NCBI GenBank assembly: GCA_009731375.1
Contig: BJOX01000104.1
Coordinates: 899,970-963,969, forward strand
Direction: 5' to 3'
Length of the DNA stretch: 64,000 nucleotides
Source of the DNA: Paulinella micropora
Taxonomy: Eukaryota > Cercozoa > Imbricatea > Euglyphida
Part shown: positions 26,535 through 36,902 of the stretch, one piece after another
How positions within the stretch are numbered: position 1 is the first letter of the stretch
How the letters are laid out: each line of letters starts with the position of its first letter
Position numbers and translations under genes: made by a program
The notes under the pieces: model-generated
Seen by the model: only the letters and a program-made list of their open reading frames with translations
Database searches by the model: none
Told to the model about the DNA's origin: nothing

Positions 26535-28064
26535 GGCTCGACCCATAAATTATAATTACACAAATTTAAAGGAGGACAATTAATATTCATTTAAACTTTT
26601 CAAAACATCTTCCCTGACCCAACTTTTCACATCCACAGACACCTCTGTTAACTCTTCGATCAGATCCGCTCTTTCCCCCCACTTCCAACAAACTCACAAA
26701 CTTTCTTCGCTTAAAATAAAAAAACCCAGAGCAGTTCTACCCTCGAGCGGCCGCGACCCAAAAAAGAGGCTGGTGGCGAGAACAAAGGCAGCGATAAACA
26801 CTAAAGGCAAACATAAACAAACAAACACAAGGCCACACGGGCAAGGGAGACGATACTGAACTAGAAGGCAAGAGCAGAAAGCGCAGGTAGAGGTAAGACA
26901 TAACTAACAATGGGCGCAAGTGAGATCAATTGACAGTCAGTGACACAGCCCTTAAGGAAACTGCAGCACCTAACGCAATTCACTCGCACCCGGTGGCTAT
27001 CGTAGCCAGGAGGGTGGTGTGCAGAGCGTAGTAAGGCTCGACGTGGCGTACTCGCGACGCGATTATGCCGAGTGCTGCAATATCCATAAGGACCAGCCCA
27101 AGCCTGGCAACCTCATAGGCATGCAGCCTCAAGCTAGTCGAGCAAACCACTCCGCACCCCACCCCCCTCATAGACCCGAAGAAACTCCACAAGCCACAAC
27201 CATAAACATAAAGCTGTACCACACAAGAGCAAGCCCAAACCTAACAGCAGCAGCAATTGAGAAAAAAGAAAAAAAGGGGGGGGAAGAAAGAGAAAAAGAG
27301 AGAGAACCTTGCTTACGGTAAAGGAGAGAGAGAGAGAGAAGAAGAAGAAAAAAAAGAGATAGAGAGAAAGGATTTTTTTTATTTTTTTTTAATTTTTAGT
27401 CTAGGACTAATCCTTGCAAAATTGTGTGCTCAATATGAAAATCAGTACTTTTACATAGAATGTTCGTCGTATATCAAAACAGAAAATCTGTGTGGTTGTC
27501 GAACCAGGACGGATTGTTCTCGAACTCAAGTAAGTAAAACTCATATGGAATCAAATTTGTAATTCTTTTTTCCTTATCCATCCATAACGGGGAAAGGTTC
27601 TGCTATATCCGAAGAATATCTTATACATCATCTTTTTGTTAAAACCACAGTGATAGATGTTTTCGTTTTGCTCATTTAGCAGTTCGTTGCTGACACAAAC
27701 TCCAAAACCACATTTCAAAATGATTTCCACTTTCATGCCTTCGTTACCATTTTACGTGACCTGACCGTACGGTCAGACTTCAAAACAATTAGGCCGGGCC
27801 CCCGCGAAATAGTATAGTCTCGCCACCAGCCTCTTTTTCGGGTCGCGGCCGCTCGAGGGTAGAACTGCTCTGGGTTTTTTTATTTTAAGCGAAGAAAGTT
27901 TGTGAGTTTGTTGGAAGTGGGGGGAAAGAGCGGATCTGATCGAAGAGTTAACAGAGGTGTCTGTGGATGTGAAAAGTTGGGTCAGGGAAGATGTTTTGAA
28001 AAGTTTAAATGAATATTAATTGTCCTCTTTTAAATTTGTGTAATTATAATTTATGGGTCGAGCC
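26535..28064. mobile_element. Non-autonomous DNA transposon, 1,530 bp with 246-bp terminal inverted repeats
   Basis: 26535-26780 and 27819-28064 are near-identical inverted repeats, beginning GGCTCGACCCATAAATTATA and ending next to GGCTGGTGGCGAG. The internal ~1,040 bases hold no credible transposase: only short ORFs, purine-rich runs and a 16-base palindrome CTGACCGTACGGTCAG (27761-27776). No clear target-site duplication was found. A further CGACCCCATAAATT copy of the terminus follows the right end. Long TIRs with a non-coding centre fit a MULE-like or foldback-type non-autonomous element, but the superfamily cannot be assigned. Confidence 0.75.
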
Positions 28065-28127
28065 GGCCCGGCGACCCCATAAATTAGCTAATTTTATCTG
28101 TGAGACACATATGTTCTTTATGTGTCA

Positions 28128-28265
28128 GCTAGAGAGATGAAGAGAGATGAAGAGGAGTGAATCGAAGAGAGATGAAGAAAGATGAAGAGAGATGAAGAGA
28201 GATGAAGAGAGATATCGATGAAGAGAGATGAAGAGAGATATCGATGAAGAGAGGTAAAGAACGAT
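28128..28265. repeat. Purine-rich GAGAGATGAA minisatellite
   Basis: Irregular tandem units of AGAGAGATGA with occasional TATCGATGA variants. The ORFs on the opposite strand are low-complexity Ser/Leu translations and are not genes. Confidence 0.7.
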
Positions 28266-28642
28266 GAATCGAGATGAGCAGAAGCGTTCTGAGAAAAGAG
28301 AGACAAGGAGCTGCTTGGAGCATATGATGGCCAACAAGGGCTCAGAAAACTTTATGGGTCAGCAACCCTATAAACTAGATAAAGTGATAATTACTGTGTT
28401 GAAAAGTGACTCATCAAATGAAAATTATGAGTTAATTACGTTAACAAAATGAAGCAAATACTGAATATTTGTGGCACATTGAGACTATCCTTAAGGATTA
28501 CCACTTTTGTCAACTATCGCACGCCCGCCTCATATTCAATCATGGCCGCTATAACTCGTTAGTCTGGAGCCATCCATGTCAAGCTATAGACATAGATGAT
28601 TGTCATGTTTATGTAGGCATAGAAGGCGTACTCTAGCAGTAC

Positions 28643-28770
28643 GTGTTAACTATAGTTGATCTATTCGCAGGTTACCTAATGTTTATTCCAGTCGTTTCCA
28701 CCACTGCTGAGGAGACCGTAGAGACCATTCTCGCCCGATGGGTTTGCCTTTTTGGTTTCCTGATGCCATC

Positions 28771-28812
<42 letters not shown>

Positions 28813-28888
28813 CTATCTATCTATCTCTATCTATCTCTATCTATCTATCTATCTATCTATCTATCCACCTATCTACCTACCTACCTAC

Positions 28889-28930
<42 letters not shown>

Positions 28931-28945
28931 GTCTATCTATCTATC

Positions 28946-28976
<31 letters not shown>

Positions 28977-29122
28977 CTATCTAATCTAATCTAATCTAAT
29001 CTAATCTAATCTAATCTAATATAATCGAAAATAATTATCTATCTATCCATCCATCCATCCATCTATCTATCTATCTATCTATCTATCTGTCTATCTGTCT
29101 ATCTATCTATCTATCTATCTAC

Positions 29123-29176
<54 letters not shown>

Positions 29177-29351
29177 GCTTACTGGGTCCTCTGTAATGGA
29201 GTCGGGAGCTCGTTCTTGCAAGGGGCGCTTATGGAACGAGCCCTGGCCCCGCCTGGTACTAGGGAGCTTTGGTATCGCCTGTATCAGTCCCTTCCGTGCA
29301 AACATCACGGCTTAGCTGGGCATCGGGTTAATACTTTACCCACAGACTTCC
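28643..29351 (+). pseudogene. Ty3-type integrase core remnant split by a microsatellite
   Basis: 28643-28764 encodes LTIVDLFAGYLMFIPVVSTT and ETILARWVCLFGFP, the first beta strands and helix of an rve core of Ty3/gypsy type. It is interrupted by about 410 bases of (ATCT)n. Downstream, 29176-29351 can be read as [14 protein letters not shown] then TAG, which fits the SPYRA(Q)TNGQ region of the same domain. The second Asp and the Glu motifs are lost or degraded. This is a dead fragment and not part of the copia element that follows. Confidence 0.5.
28765..29175. repeat. (ATCT)n / (CTAT)n microsatellite with a CTAAT block
   Basis: About 410 bases of ATCT repeats with ACCT and GTCT variants and a (CTAAT)n block near 28981-29020. 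No coding content. Confidence 0.9.
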
Positions 29352-29607
29352 NNNNNNNNNNNNNNNNNNNNNNNNNNNNNNNNNNNNNNNNNNNNNNNNN
29401 NNNNNNNNNNNNNNNNNNNNNNNNNNNNNNNNNNNNNNNNNNNNNNNNNNNNNNNNNNNNNNNNNNNNNNNNNNNNNNNNNNNNNNNNNNNNNNNNNNNN
29501 NNNNNNNNNNNNNNNNNNNNNNNNNNNNNNNNNNNNNNNNNNNNNNNNNNNNNNNNNNNNNNNNNNNNNNNNNNNNNNNNNNNNNNNNNNNNNNNNNNNN
29601 NNNNNNN
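29352..29607. other. 256-base run of N (assembly gap)
   Basis: Undetermined bases between the integrase remnant and the copia element. The copia 5' LTR, if it exists, could lie here. Confidence 0.95.
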
Positions 29608-29610
29608 GTC

Positions 29611-29612
<2 letters not shown>

Positions 29613-29658
<46 letters not shown>
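29613..29658. repeat. Poly-G tract of 46 bases
   Basis: An uninterrupted G run directly after the gap. The length is at the limit of sequencing reliability; another G-rich run is at 31040-31066 beside a 10-N gap. Confidence 0.8.
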
Positions 29659-29659
<1 letters not shown>

Positions 29660-29673
29660 GGTACACAATTTCC

Positions 29674-30378
29674 ATGTTCCCTCCCTCAGAAGAAATGGAA
29701 GAACCGAGAGAACCACACGAGGTGGACACACCGGAGGGATCAGACGAAGAAGATGAAACAGAGACACAACAACCACGACAACAGAGACAGAGAGGTAGCC
29801 AAAAACCACAAGACCAGAAGACAGCGACAGAGAAACCTGCCAACTGGAAAGACCTCTCAAAGGAAGAGAAGAAAGCTTGGGAGGATAGGGCGAACAGAAA
29901 GAAGAAAAGAGCGATGACAAGAACCAACAAGGATGTGTACTTGCTGAGAAAGAAGAGATACAGAGACGAGCAGCAATATCTGCATCGCTGGAGAATGCTC
30001 CAACTTCTCGTAACAACAGCATTCTCGGAATCTAAGGTGATTCAATTTCTCCGCAGCAAAAAGGTTCATTGCCCGTTTGAGAAAGTCGGCATTGTCAAAG
30101 AAAAATACGGTAATCTAAGTGGTGCGGCGAGATATATAAAGGAGAAAGCATTTAAAGAGATGAGACCGAGACCGACAGAGGATATGGACGAGTATCTAAC
30201 ACAACATCTACTGCAGAAGAACTGGCTAGAGGCCCTGAGAGGGAAGCCTTTTGAGCCAGAAGAAGCAGTAAATGGGTTGTTAGAGAAGCTGGCAGAGCAT
30301 GAGGCCTATGGGCCTGCATACCTTAACGATCATATAGATTACCAGCAGCGAGCAGGCCATCACATGATGATATGGTAG
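29674..30378 (+). CDS. Copia Gag-like protein, 234 aa
   Basis: ATG 29674 (MFPPSEEMEEPREPHEVDTP) follows the poly-G tract. The N-terminal third is Gln/Glu/Arg-rich. The middle has KDLSKEEKKAWEDRANRKKK, similar to the conserved start of an HMG-like helix (WKDLSKEEKKAWEDRA). The C-terminal half is helical (LLEKLAEHEAYGPAYLNDHI). It ends in TAG; the zinc knuckle expected at the C-terminus is found 250 bases further in another frame (30629-30670). So Gag is broken, or the knuckle was in an overlapping frame. Gag assembles the virus-like particle of the element. Confidence 0.6.
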   Translation: MFPPSEEMEEPREPHEVDTPEGSDEEDETETQQPRQQRQRGSQKPQDQKTATEKPANWKDLSKEEKKAWEDRANRKKKRAMTRTNKDVYLLRKKRYRDEQQYLHRWRMLQLLVTTAFSESKVIQFLRSKKVHCPFEKVGIVKEKYGNLSGAARYIKEKAFKEMRPRPTEDMDEYLTQHLLQKNWLEALRGKPFEPEEAVNGLLEKLAEHEAYGPAYLNDHIDYQQRAGHHMMIW

Positions 30379-30628
30379 AGTCGGCCAAGAGAGATTTACG
30401 TGTTGTGGGAAGCAAAGCAGAAGAGACTCAGAAAGGAACGTAGGAAGGAGAAAGAGAGAAAGAGAGAGTGTAAGGGGAGCGAATCTACTATTTGGAGAGG
30501 GAGAGGGAGGAGAGAAAGGAGGAAATAGAGAGAAACAAAAGAAATGGACAAAGAACGGGAAAGGGGAAAAGGGCGAAGGTAATGGGAATAATGACAGTTC
30601 AGAGCAGGAATAGTGGCTCACGGCAACA

Positions 30629-31216
30629 TGCTACCACTGCTACCAAACTGGACACACTAAGCGTTTTTGCCCTAAACTTAAGTCAAACCCCAAACGAACC
30701 AGTTCAAAGTTCTCTCACTCTAACTCCTCTAAAGACAAGCAGAGAGACAAGAATGGCAAGTTTCGAAAGAAAGGAGCCAAAGGAGTTACTCTAATGAGGG
30801 GAGAAGTAGAAGAGGAGGGTGAAGAGGAAGAAGGAGATAAGTCTGAGGGGGAAGACAGCTCTGAAGAGGAAGAGTACGAGCTAGTCATTATGGAGGGTGG
30901 AGAGGATGCAATGGATGGTAACATTGAAAGTGAGGAAAGAATAATTGCTCATGAAGCTGAGCAAGAGGGCGAGGAGGAAAGTGAGCCCCAAACGGAGCAA
31001 AGTGACAATAAACCCTTGGAACAACCCACTAGAGCCCTTGGGGGGGGGGGGGGGGCGGGGGGGGGCNNNNNNNNNNACAACCCCCACAACGCACTCTCAC
31101 TAGTGTTCAACACCCCGACACCTCTACAACAACAACTCCTGCCCTCACCACCTCACCACCCACGCAACGCGTGCAACCCTCACCATTGCAACCAAAACCC
31201 TCTCCATCAAAGGTAA
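30629..31216 (+). pseudogene. Gag zinc knuckle (CCHC) and acidic tail
   Basis: CYHCYQTGHTKRFC fits C-x2-C-x4-H-x4-C exactly, the nucleocapsid-type knuckle. The same frame continues into an acidic Glu-rich stretch (EEEGEEEEGDKSEGEDSSEE) and ends in G-rich sequence at a 10-N gap (31067-31076). It is separated from the Gag ORF by stops and frame changes. Confidence 0.65.
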
Positions 31217-32451
31217 AAAAGAAACGGAAAGAAAGAGAGAAACCGACACCCACACCCCCTCAGAACTCTAGACAGACAAAGAAAGAAACACCACATTCCA
31301 CTACATCCACTCCTCAGAGCAAAACAACAGGCCCACTAACCATTCGTTGTCAAGGGCTTAACTGGAAAGGAGAGCAGTGTGGGGTTAAGTTTGGACAGGG
31401 GGGGAGTTGGGGTAAGGCGGGAGAGGAAGCAAAAAGGCTAGCGTATGCAAATTTGTGCGGGTACCATGCTCGCCAAGACCCTCTATTTGCGTCTATTGAC
31501 CTGTTACAAGACCCATCACGTCGCCCACGCCCTTTCCGTGACTTTCCATCAGAGAGTGAGATGATACGAATACTGAGAGAGAGGGAGGGAAAGGGGGCGA
31601 GTGCATAGCAAGTTTCGCTCAAAGATAAGGCAAAACCCGTGAAGAAAGACTCGCTAAGTTCCGCAAATATCGGGGAAAAAGACAAGCAAAGTGTCGAAAA
31701 ACCCGGTAAGAAAGTAGTTAGTTCAGTTTCACGGAATGATGCTGTTTTGCCAGGGAGTGAGGCAAGGACCGGCGGGACTAGAGGTGAAAAAGAGATTGCA
31801 TTCGATGAGGCTGATGAGCATGTAGGAGCGACAAAAGAAGGGAAGTCTTGGCCCCCATCGCTACTGCCACATAGTCCGTCCCCGATAGACAGATTAGGAC
31901 ACAGTGTAGAATCACAAGCACAGCAAGCCAGTGACACACACACACACACACGACACACCTGTGGGGAAGAGCAGTAAAAGAGAACACAGAACACGGAAAG
32001 GTGATAGGCTTTGAAGACTTTAAGAGAATAAGTGAACAGCTGAACAACCTGTGTATAATGGACGATGAGACAGGAGACATTGTGAGAATGACGAAGAAAG
32101 AGGGAGAGAGAGTGGCTGAAGCAGACGGACTGTTGACAGATGTGTTTTGGGCTGTTAACGAAGTATTTCTAAAGCATGCAGCAGGCACACCACTGGTCAC
32201 AAGAGAGACAGTCATAGAGAAAAGAGCAGCTAAGAACACTCAAAGTACGAAAGCTAGGGAAATGTGTTTTGGGCTGTTAACGAAGTATTTCTAAAGCATG
32301 CAGCAGGCACACCACTGGTCACAAGAGAGACAGTCATAGAGAAAAGAGCAGCTAAGAACACTCAAAGTACGAAAGCTAGGGAAAGAGCTAAGTGGGAGTG
32401 TGAGTACAGACATAGCGAAGGACATCCAAGACCTGAGAAGACTGAAATAGG
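31217..32451 (+). pseudogene. Copia linker region with several broken frames
   Basis: The open segments at 31171-31608 (LTIRCQGLNWKGEQCGVKFG ... LCGYHARQDPLFASID) and 31639-31977 are Lys/Pro/Thr-rich. The first has a possible CGVKFGQ...LCGYH metal site. Then 32001-32294 (FEDFKRISEQLNNLCIMDDE) contains a segment that is duplicated downstream. They keep the same strand as Gag and Pol and fit a Gag-Pol linker, but I recognise no family. A dinucleotide (CA)n run lies at 31937-31950. Confidence 0.4.
32141..32384. repeat. 122-bp exact-type tandem duplication inside copia
   Basis: 32141-32262 and 32263-32384 both start TGTGTTTTGGGCTGTTAACG and end AAAGCTAGGGAAA-like. The unit is not a multiple of three, so it shifts the frame. 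The two copies look identical, so the event is young. Confidence 0.85.
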
Positions 32452-33492
32452 TTGCTATATGCACTGACGAAGGGAGCAGAACCGATAGTAGTGAAAGAGG
32501 GATTGTGTTACGACCCGGACGGCAAAGAGAACGAGTTTTACTCAGAACTGTTAGCAATAATAGATTATGGGATACTTGACTTAGCTAAGAATCACGACAA
32601 TCAATTTGCCCTTTTTATCGTGCGATCGATGCCCCACCTGATATGGCATGAGGTAGAAGCGAGAGGGGGTAACCTGAACGCATATTTGCGTAAGTTACAC
32701 TCAGGGAGATACACACAAGTTCGTCAGCCCAGAACCAGCAGCACAGAAGAGAAAGAGTTTGATAGAAAGCGACGGGAAATAGACGGACACTCAGACCTAG
32801 AGGAGGATGATGAGTACGATCCGGAAAACCTAGAACACTCTAGAACCTCTGAAGAGATGAGAGCAGGAATACCCATAAGCTACAGATCGTACTGCGAAGC
32901 ACGAGAAGAGCTTGACTGGATGTATGAGGAGAGATTCGAGAGAGAAAGGAAGGACAGGCTCCAGAAGAAAGAGAACGAGGAGGATGAGGAGCAGGATCAC
33001 AACCTCATGGTAGACGACATCACGACGGTAGGTCGAAAAGAGAAGATGATAGTACAGGATAGTGGATCGTCAAGAGACATAGCCTGTACACCACACATCT
33101 TGCGCAACGTTCGAGAGATAGAACCCGTCAGCTTAGTCACCGGAAACGGAGAGAGTACTGTGAGAGACATGGGGGAAGCACGATTGACAAGAATCGATGG
33201 ATCGGGAAAGCCAGTTTTGGTAAAGAAAGATATGTTGTTAGACACTAGGGTACCGGTCAACATCATGTCCACAGGAAACATGGACCACAACCATCATCGG
33301 TCTATCATTCACCAGAACGGGCAACTTCTAATCCTCAAACGCCCCATAAGAATAAAAGAGAGTGACGTGATCGCGAGGGGGAGACTTACACCTGGTATGC
33401 TCTACCGCTGGGACAATGAGAAGGATAAGCCCCTCAACATAAACGAGCGTTCCAACCCCAAAGTGAAAGAGAGAAAGAAGAAGACGGGGTAA
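32452..33492 (+). CDS. Copia retropepsin region
   Basis: The catalytic segment is VQDSGSSRDIACTPHILRNV, with the DSG triad of aspartic proteases, followed by the usual hydrophobic flap-like VLVKKDMLLDTRVPVNIMST and the LLILKRPIR strand leading into the GAG-pre-integrase. The upstream part is acidic. Retropepsin cuts Gag-Pol into its parts. The frame ends in TAA at 33490-33492, but the same frame continues into the GAG-pre-integrase at 33583, so this stop is internal to Pol. Confidence 0.7.
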   Translation: MLYALTKGAEPIVVKEGLCYDPDGKENEFYSELLAIIDYGILDLAKNHDNQFALFIVRSMPHLIWHEVEARGGNLNAYLRKLHSGRYTQVRQPRTSSTEEKEFDRKRREIDGHSDLEEDDEYDPENLEHSRTSEEMRAGIPISYRSYCEAREELDWMYEERFERERKDRLQKKENEEDEEQDHNLMVDDITTVGRKEKMIVQDSGSSRDIACTPHILRNVREIEPVSLVTGNGESTVRDMGEARLTRIDGSGKPVLVKKDMLLDTRVPVNIMSTGNMDHNHHRSIIHQNGQLLILKRPIRIKESDVIARGRLTPGMLYRWDNEKDKPLNINERSNPKVKERKKKTG

Positions 33493-35133
33493 GCGGGGCG
33501 GGAATCCCCAAAGAGAGAGAAAAAGAGCAAGCAAGCGAGAGTAAGTGAGAACGAGGAAGCTAGAGGCAGCTTACTATACGCTATGTATCCCGAGAAAGGC
33601 GAGAAAGACAAACCGATTGACATTTATGTCATGCATCAGTGTAGTGGTCATAAAGCATTACCAAAGACCTATGCATTAGGCAAGGCAATGGGTAGAAAAG
33701 TGACAGGAGGTGAGGATAGAGTTAGATTTTGCGAAGCCTGTATGATGGGGAAAGCTAAAGTGTTGCCCCGATTTAAGGCTAATAGAATTAGGAGAGCGAG
33801 TTACCCCTGTGAGATTTTGTACCCCGAATAATCATCTGTTACGCAAAATTTATAGTACTTACCGTGACTTGACATGACCGCCCATGGTCCGGAAGTATCT
33901 ACATACATCAAGGATTTTTACTTACGTTACAAGAACGAGTTCGTAGAGTGTTTGAAGCAAGCTGTAGCATGGTTTGAGATGCAAACAGGAAGGAAAGTCA
34001 GACAGATCACTTGTGATAACGAGTTCGATGTCCCAACTGAAATCATAGAGTGGTGGAAGCCGCTTCAATTCATTTGGAAGATTAGTGCTCCAGGTGACAA
34101 AGATGGCAATGCTATACCTGAGAAGGTCAATGACATCACAGCCGGACCAGCCCGGGCCGTGCGGTACGAGGCTAACTTGCCTCCACAGTTTTGGGCAGAG
34201 ATGGAACATACTGCCACAACCTTGCACAACATTCTGCCGGCCACGACAGGACCTAGAAAGGGCACTTCCTTTTTTGAGCAATGTTTAGGCTACAAACCAG
34301 CTATCCGACAACTGAAACCTATAGGATGTTTAGGTGTAATGTACATAGGAAAGCAGGTAGGGAAAGGAAACTATAGGGGAAAACGCGTGATGTTGCTTGG
34401 GTACGATGTATTTAAGGAACTATACAGAGTTTGGGATGGTCGTAAGATCATTACTTATGTACGTAATGTACGCTTTGACCCCAATATAGTTGGTAAGGAG
34501 GCTCACCCACCCAGAGAAGTCAGATGGGACGACGAGGAATCTGAGGGGGAGAGTAGTGATACCGGTCAGCTAGAACAGCCAACAAACGAACCCGAACTTA
34601 AGGTTGAGGGGGAGTTAGACAAGCATGAGGAGCAACAGGAAGAAAAGGACATTCACGGTCCAGATTCCGGTCTCCCATCAGAGTCAAAGGCAGAAATAGT
34701 TGACAACAGGGATGATGGGCTAACACCCGTCACATCGTTAGAGGCGCAAAGCCCCGAAGCAGACCACGTGCACCCTAGTAGGAGGTACGTTGAGGGAGAC
34801 GCGCCCACTAAGGGCCTCACTTGGGAGCAAAGTGACAAAATCACATCAGCTAACATAGTGAGAGGGAAAGGAGAAGCAAAGGTTAGGACACCAGTTACAC
34901 AACCACCTCCAGAAAAGAAGGCAGCAGTAAAAGCAGCTACATTGACAGGAGAGAGAGTTAGTGTGCCGGGAGTAGCTTTCGGAGAAGAATGGGCAAAGGA
35001 AGAATATGGAGGCCATTGGCAATCGGTAAAACGAGAAGGAAAAGTCTTAGAACCGTGCGAGAAAGGAGATAGACTTAAAGTCCGTAAGATGCCTAAGCCC
35101 AGCCACTTCGTAGTCTTGACGACGGTCAAGTAG
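33493..35133 (+). pseudogene. Copia GAG-pre-integrase and integrase, broken
   Basis: 33583-33831 holds the zinc-binding pre-integrase: MHQCSGHKALPKTY ... FCEACMMGKAKVLPRF (H, C, C). A short region with three stops (33829-33870) replaces the first part of the rve core, and the first catalytic Asp is lost. From 33874 the frame has ITCDNEFDVP (second Asp) and AIPEKVNDITAGPARAVRY (Glu position), then FWAEMEHTATTLHNILP, typical of copia integrase. The C-terminal ~250 residues are acidic and variable, ending at TAG 35133. Confidence 0.75.
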
Positions 35134-36690
35134 AAAAGATGTTAGACAGCGAGATTAGAAAGTATCGGATAGATAGATTAAGACCAGTCGGAGAACTAGA
35201 GCACCCGAGATGTCCGCAGAAAGTATCGTAGAGGATCATACCACTGCGTTACTGTACCTGACATTGAAGGTACCAAAGGCAATCGTAGATGAGGATTTAA
35301 CTGCGAAAGAGTTGAAAGCCGGAATGGATAAAGAGATTGAAGCTCTGAAGTCTGTTAACACTTACACGTGGGTAAGCCCCAAGGAAGCGAAAGAAAAAGG
35401 AGTAAAAGTAGTGAGACTCACGTGGGTACATAAAGTCAAACTAGACGATAAAGGACGTAAGTTCATTAAGTCAAGGTTAGCTTTGCGGGGAGATATGCTA
35501 GAGCCAGGAGTTAGCTACAACCCTGATCAATTGTTTGTACCCTGCGCCGCACATCGCTCATTACTCTTTTTGTCTAAGCTTGCAGCATGGCATGGACATA
35601 AGCTATACGGTATTGACTTCAAAAATGCTTATCTAAATGCACGAATGCATGATCTTGTTTATGCTTATGCACCCGATGGGATAGACAGTGAGGAGCATGA
35701 AGGCATGATATGGAGAGTAGATGGAGCTCTGTATGGCGCGCCGCAAGCTGGTAGGAGATGGTATGAGATTTTAGCCCTAAGTTAGAGGAATTAGGATTCA
35801 GGTTACTAGACTCAGATTTATGCATGTTCGTAGAAAAGGATAAGCCAGTAAGAGATGCTATCATAGGTATTTTCCATGTAGATGATCTTATCTTCTCCGC
35901 TCCTAACGAACGAGCATACGACCGATTCGCTAGTAAACTAGAAAAGTTTTATCCTCTTAAGCGTTTGTGAGTGGCTAAGGAGTTTAAAGGAATAGAGATA
36001 ATTCAGGAAGGAGGACGCATTTTATTGCATCAGAATAAGTACCAGAAACAGATATTAAAGGATGTAGGATATGCCGATGTTAGACCAGTAAGTACTCCAA
36101 GTGCTGAACATGAGCCTGAGCCCATGGGAGAAACGAGCGTCCTTAGGAAACATTCTATACCTAGTCTAGTAGGGAAACTTTTGTTCCTAACTAAGATGAC
36201 ACGACCAGATGCTGATCAAGCACTAAATGCAGCTGGTGTAATGCAAACAGTAAATCCAGGACTTGCTTATGCTATGTTAGGTAGGATCTTCAGGTATTTG
36301 AAAGGTTCGTATCGCGGTATTGCATTTCACGGGCCTAAGTCATCGCAAGAGGGAAGGACATACCCGCGAATTACTCTTTGGCCCGATGCAGCACACAAGG
36401 TCTGTAAGAAAACCGGAAAGTCACGTACAGGATATGTAGTACTTTGGGGTGGAGACCCGGTAGCTTGGTTGTCAAAGCGACAGACTAGAATTGCACTTAG
36501 TTCTAATGACGCTGAAATTTTCGCAGCAGCGGAGTGTATACGGGAGGGATTGGCTATCCGACATATCATGGAGGAATTAAACATAGCACAGAAAGGACCG
36601 ATAGAGCTTTATGAAGATAATGCACAAACTATCTTAGCAGCAGAAAGGGGAATGTCAGGACCACGTACAAAACCTTACCCCTTGAAGTCG
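35134..36690 (+). pseudogene. Copia reverse transcriptase and RNase H, 3'-truncated
   Basis: RT motifs: YTWVSPKEAKEKGVKVV, FKNAYLNARMHDLVYAYAP with the first Asp, ALYGAPQAGRRWYEIL, and FHVDDLIFSAP (YVDD box). RNase H: TLWPDAAHKVCKKTGKSRTG, WLSKRQTRIALSSNDAEIFA and LYEDNAQTI. A frame change near 35780 and an in-frame TGA near 35968 break it. The RNase H ends after GPRTKPYPLKS at ~36690, short of the usual last ~25 residues, because foreign sequence starts there. Confidence 0.85.
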
Positions 36691-36692
36691 CT

Positions 36693-36763
36693 GTCTGTGC
36701 AGTTATCCTATTTTTGCTGTTGATATAGTAAATGGAACTTGAACGACCGCCTTTATACTCCAT
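36693..36763 (-). pseudogene. Minor capsid gene, 5' fragment (element C)
   Basis: On the minus strand the start reads MEYKGGRSSSIYYINSKNRI, matching the N-terminus of the gene at 13184-13995. The homology stops abruptly at the copia boundary. It is the left end of element C in this window; the rest of the gene and the major capsid gene are absent. Confidence 0.75.
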
Positions 36764-36860
36764 TGATATTCAAAACTCCGCACTTTCGTCTTCGACTTTC
36801 GTGCGGTTTTTAAATATCGTTTCCTATATTATTAAATATATTATTTTTTACGATGTTTAT

Positions 36861-36902
36861 GAGCAAGCGAAAATGAGCGTAGCGAATGAAAGCGATGCTC
36901 AT
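36861..36902. repeat. GAGCA/TGCTC hairpin repeat, element C type
   Basis: GAGCAAGCGAAAATGAGCGT to GCGATGCTC forms a stem with GAGCGTAGCGAATG-like inner repeats. Related CGCTTCGCTC-type text is at 40163-40185. Element C thus uses a different hairpin family from the GGGG/CCCC type of element B. Confidence 0.4.

Larger units (their letters stand above)
29674..36690 (+). mobile_element. Ty1/copia retrotransposon internal region, decayed and 3'-truncated
   Basis: The order is Gag, zinc knuckle, protease, GAG-pre-integrase, integrase, reverse transcriptase, RNase H, which is the copia order (integrase before RT). The frame is broken many times (tandem duplication at 32141, stops near 33490 and 33829-33870, shifts near 35140 and 35780, TGA near 35968). 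No LTR is visible on either side: the 5' side is an N gap and the 3' side is cut at ~36690, where sequence homologous to a viral minor capsid gene begins. Confidence 0.85.

Noticed and set aside
26740-26760. Adjacent XhoI-NotI-like sites (CTCGAGCGGCCGC) suggesting cloning vector
   Set aside because: The same sites occur symmetrically in both 246-bp arms of the transposon and are embedded in host-like sequence, so they belong to the element.
28738-28989. Ile/Tyr/Leu/Ser-rich ORFs over ATCT repeats
   Set aside because: Pure microsatellite translations; the same holds for ORFs at 52915, 53644, 56233, 60650 and 62162.
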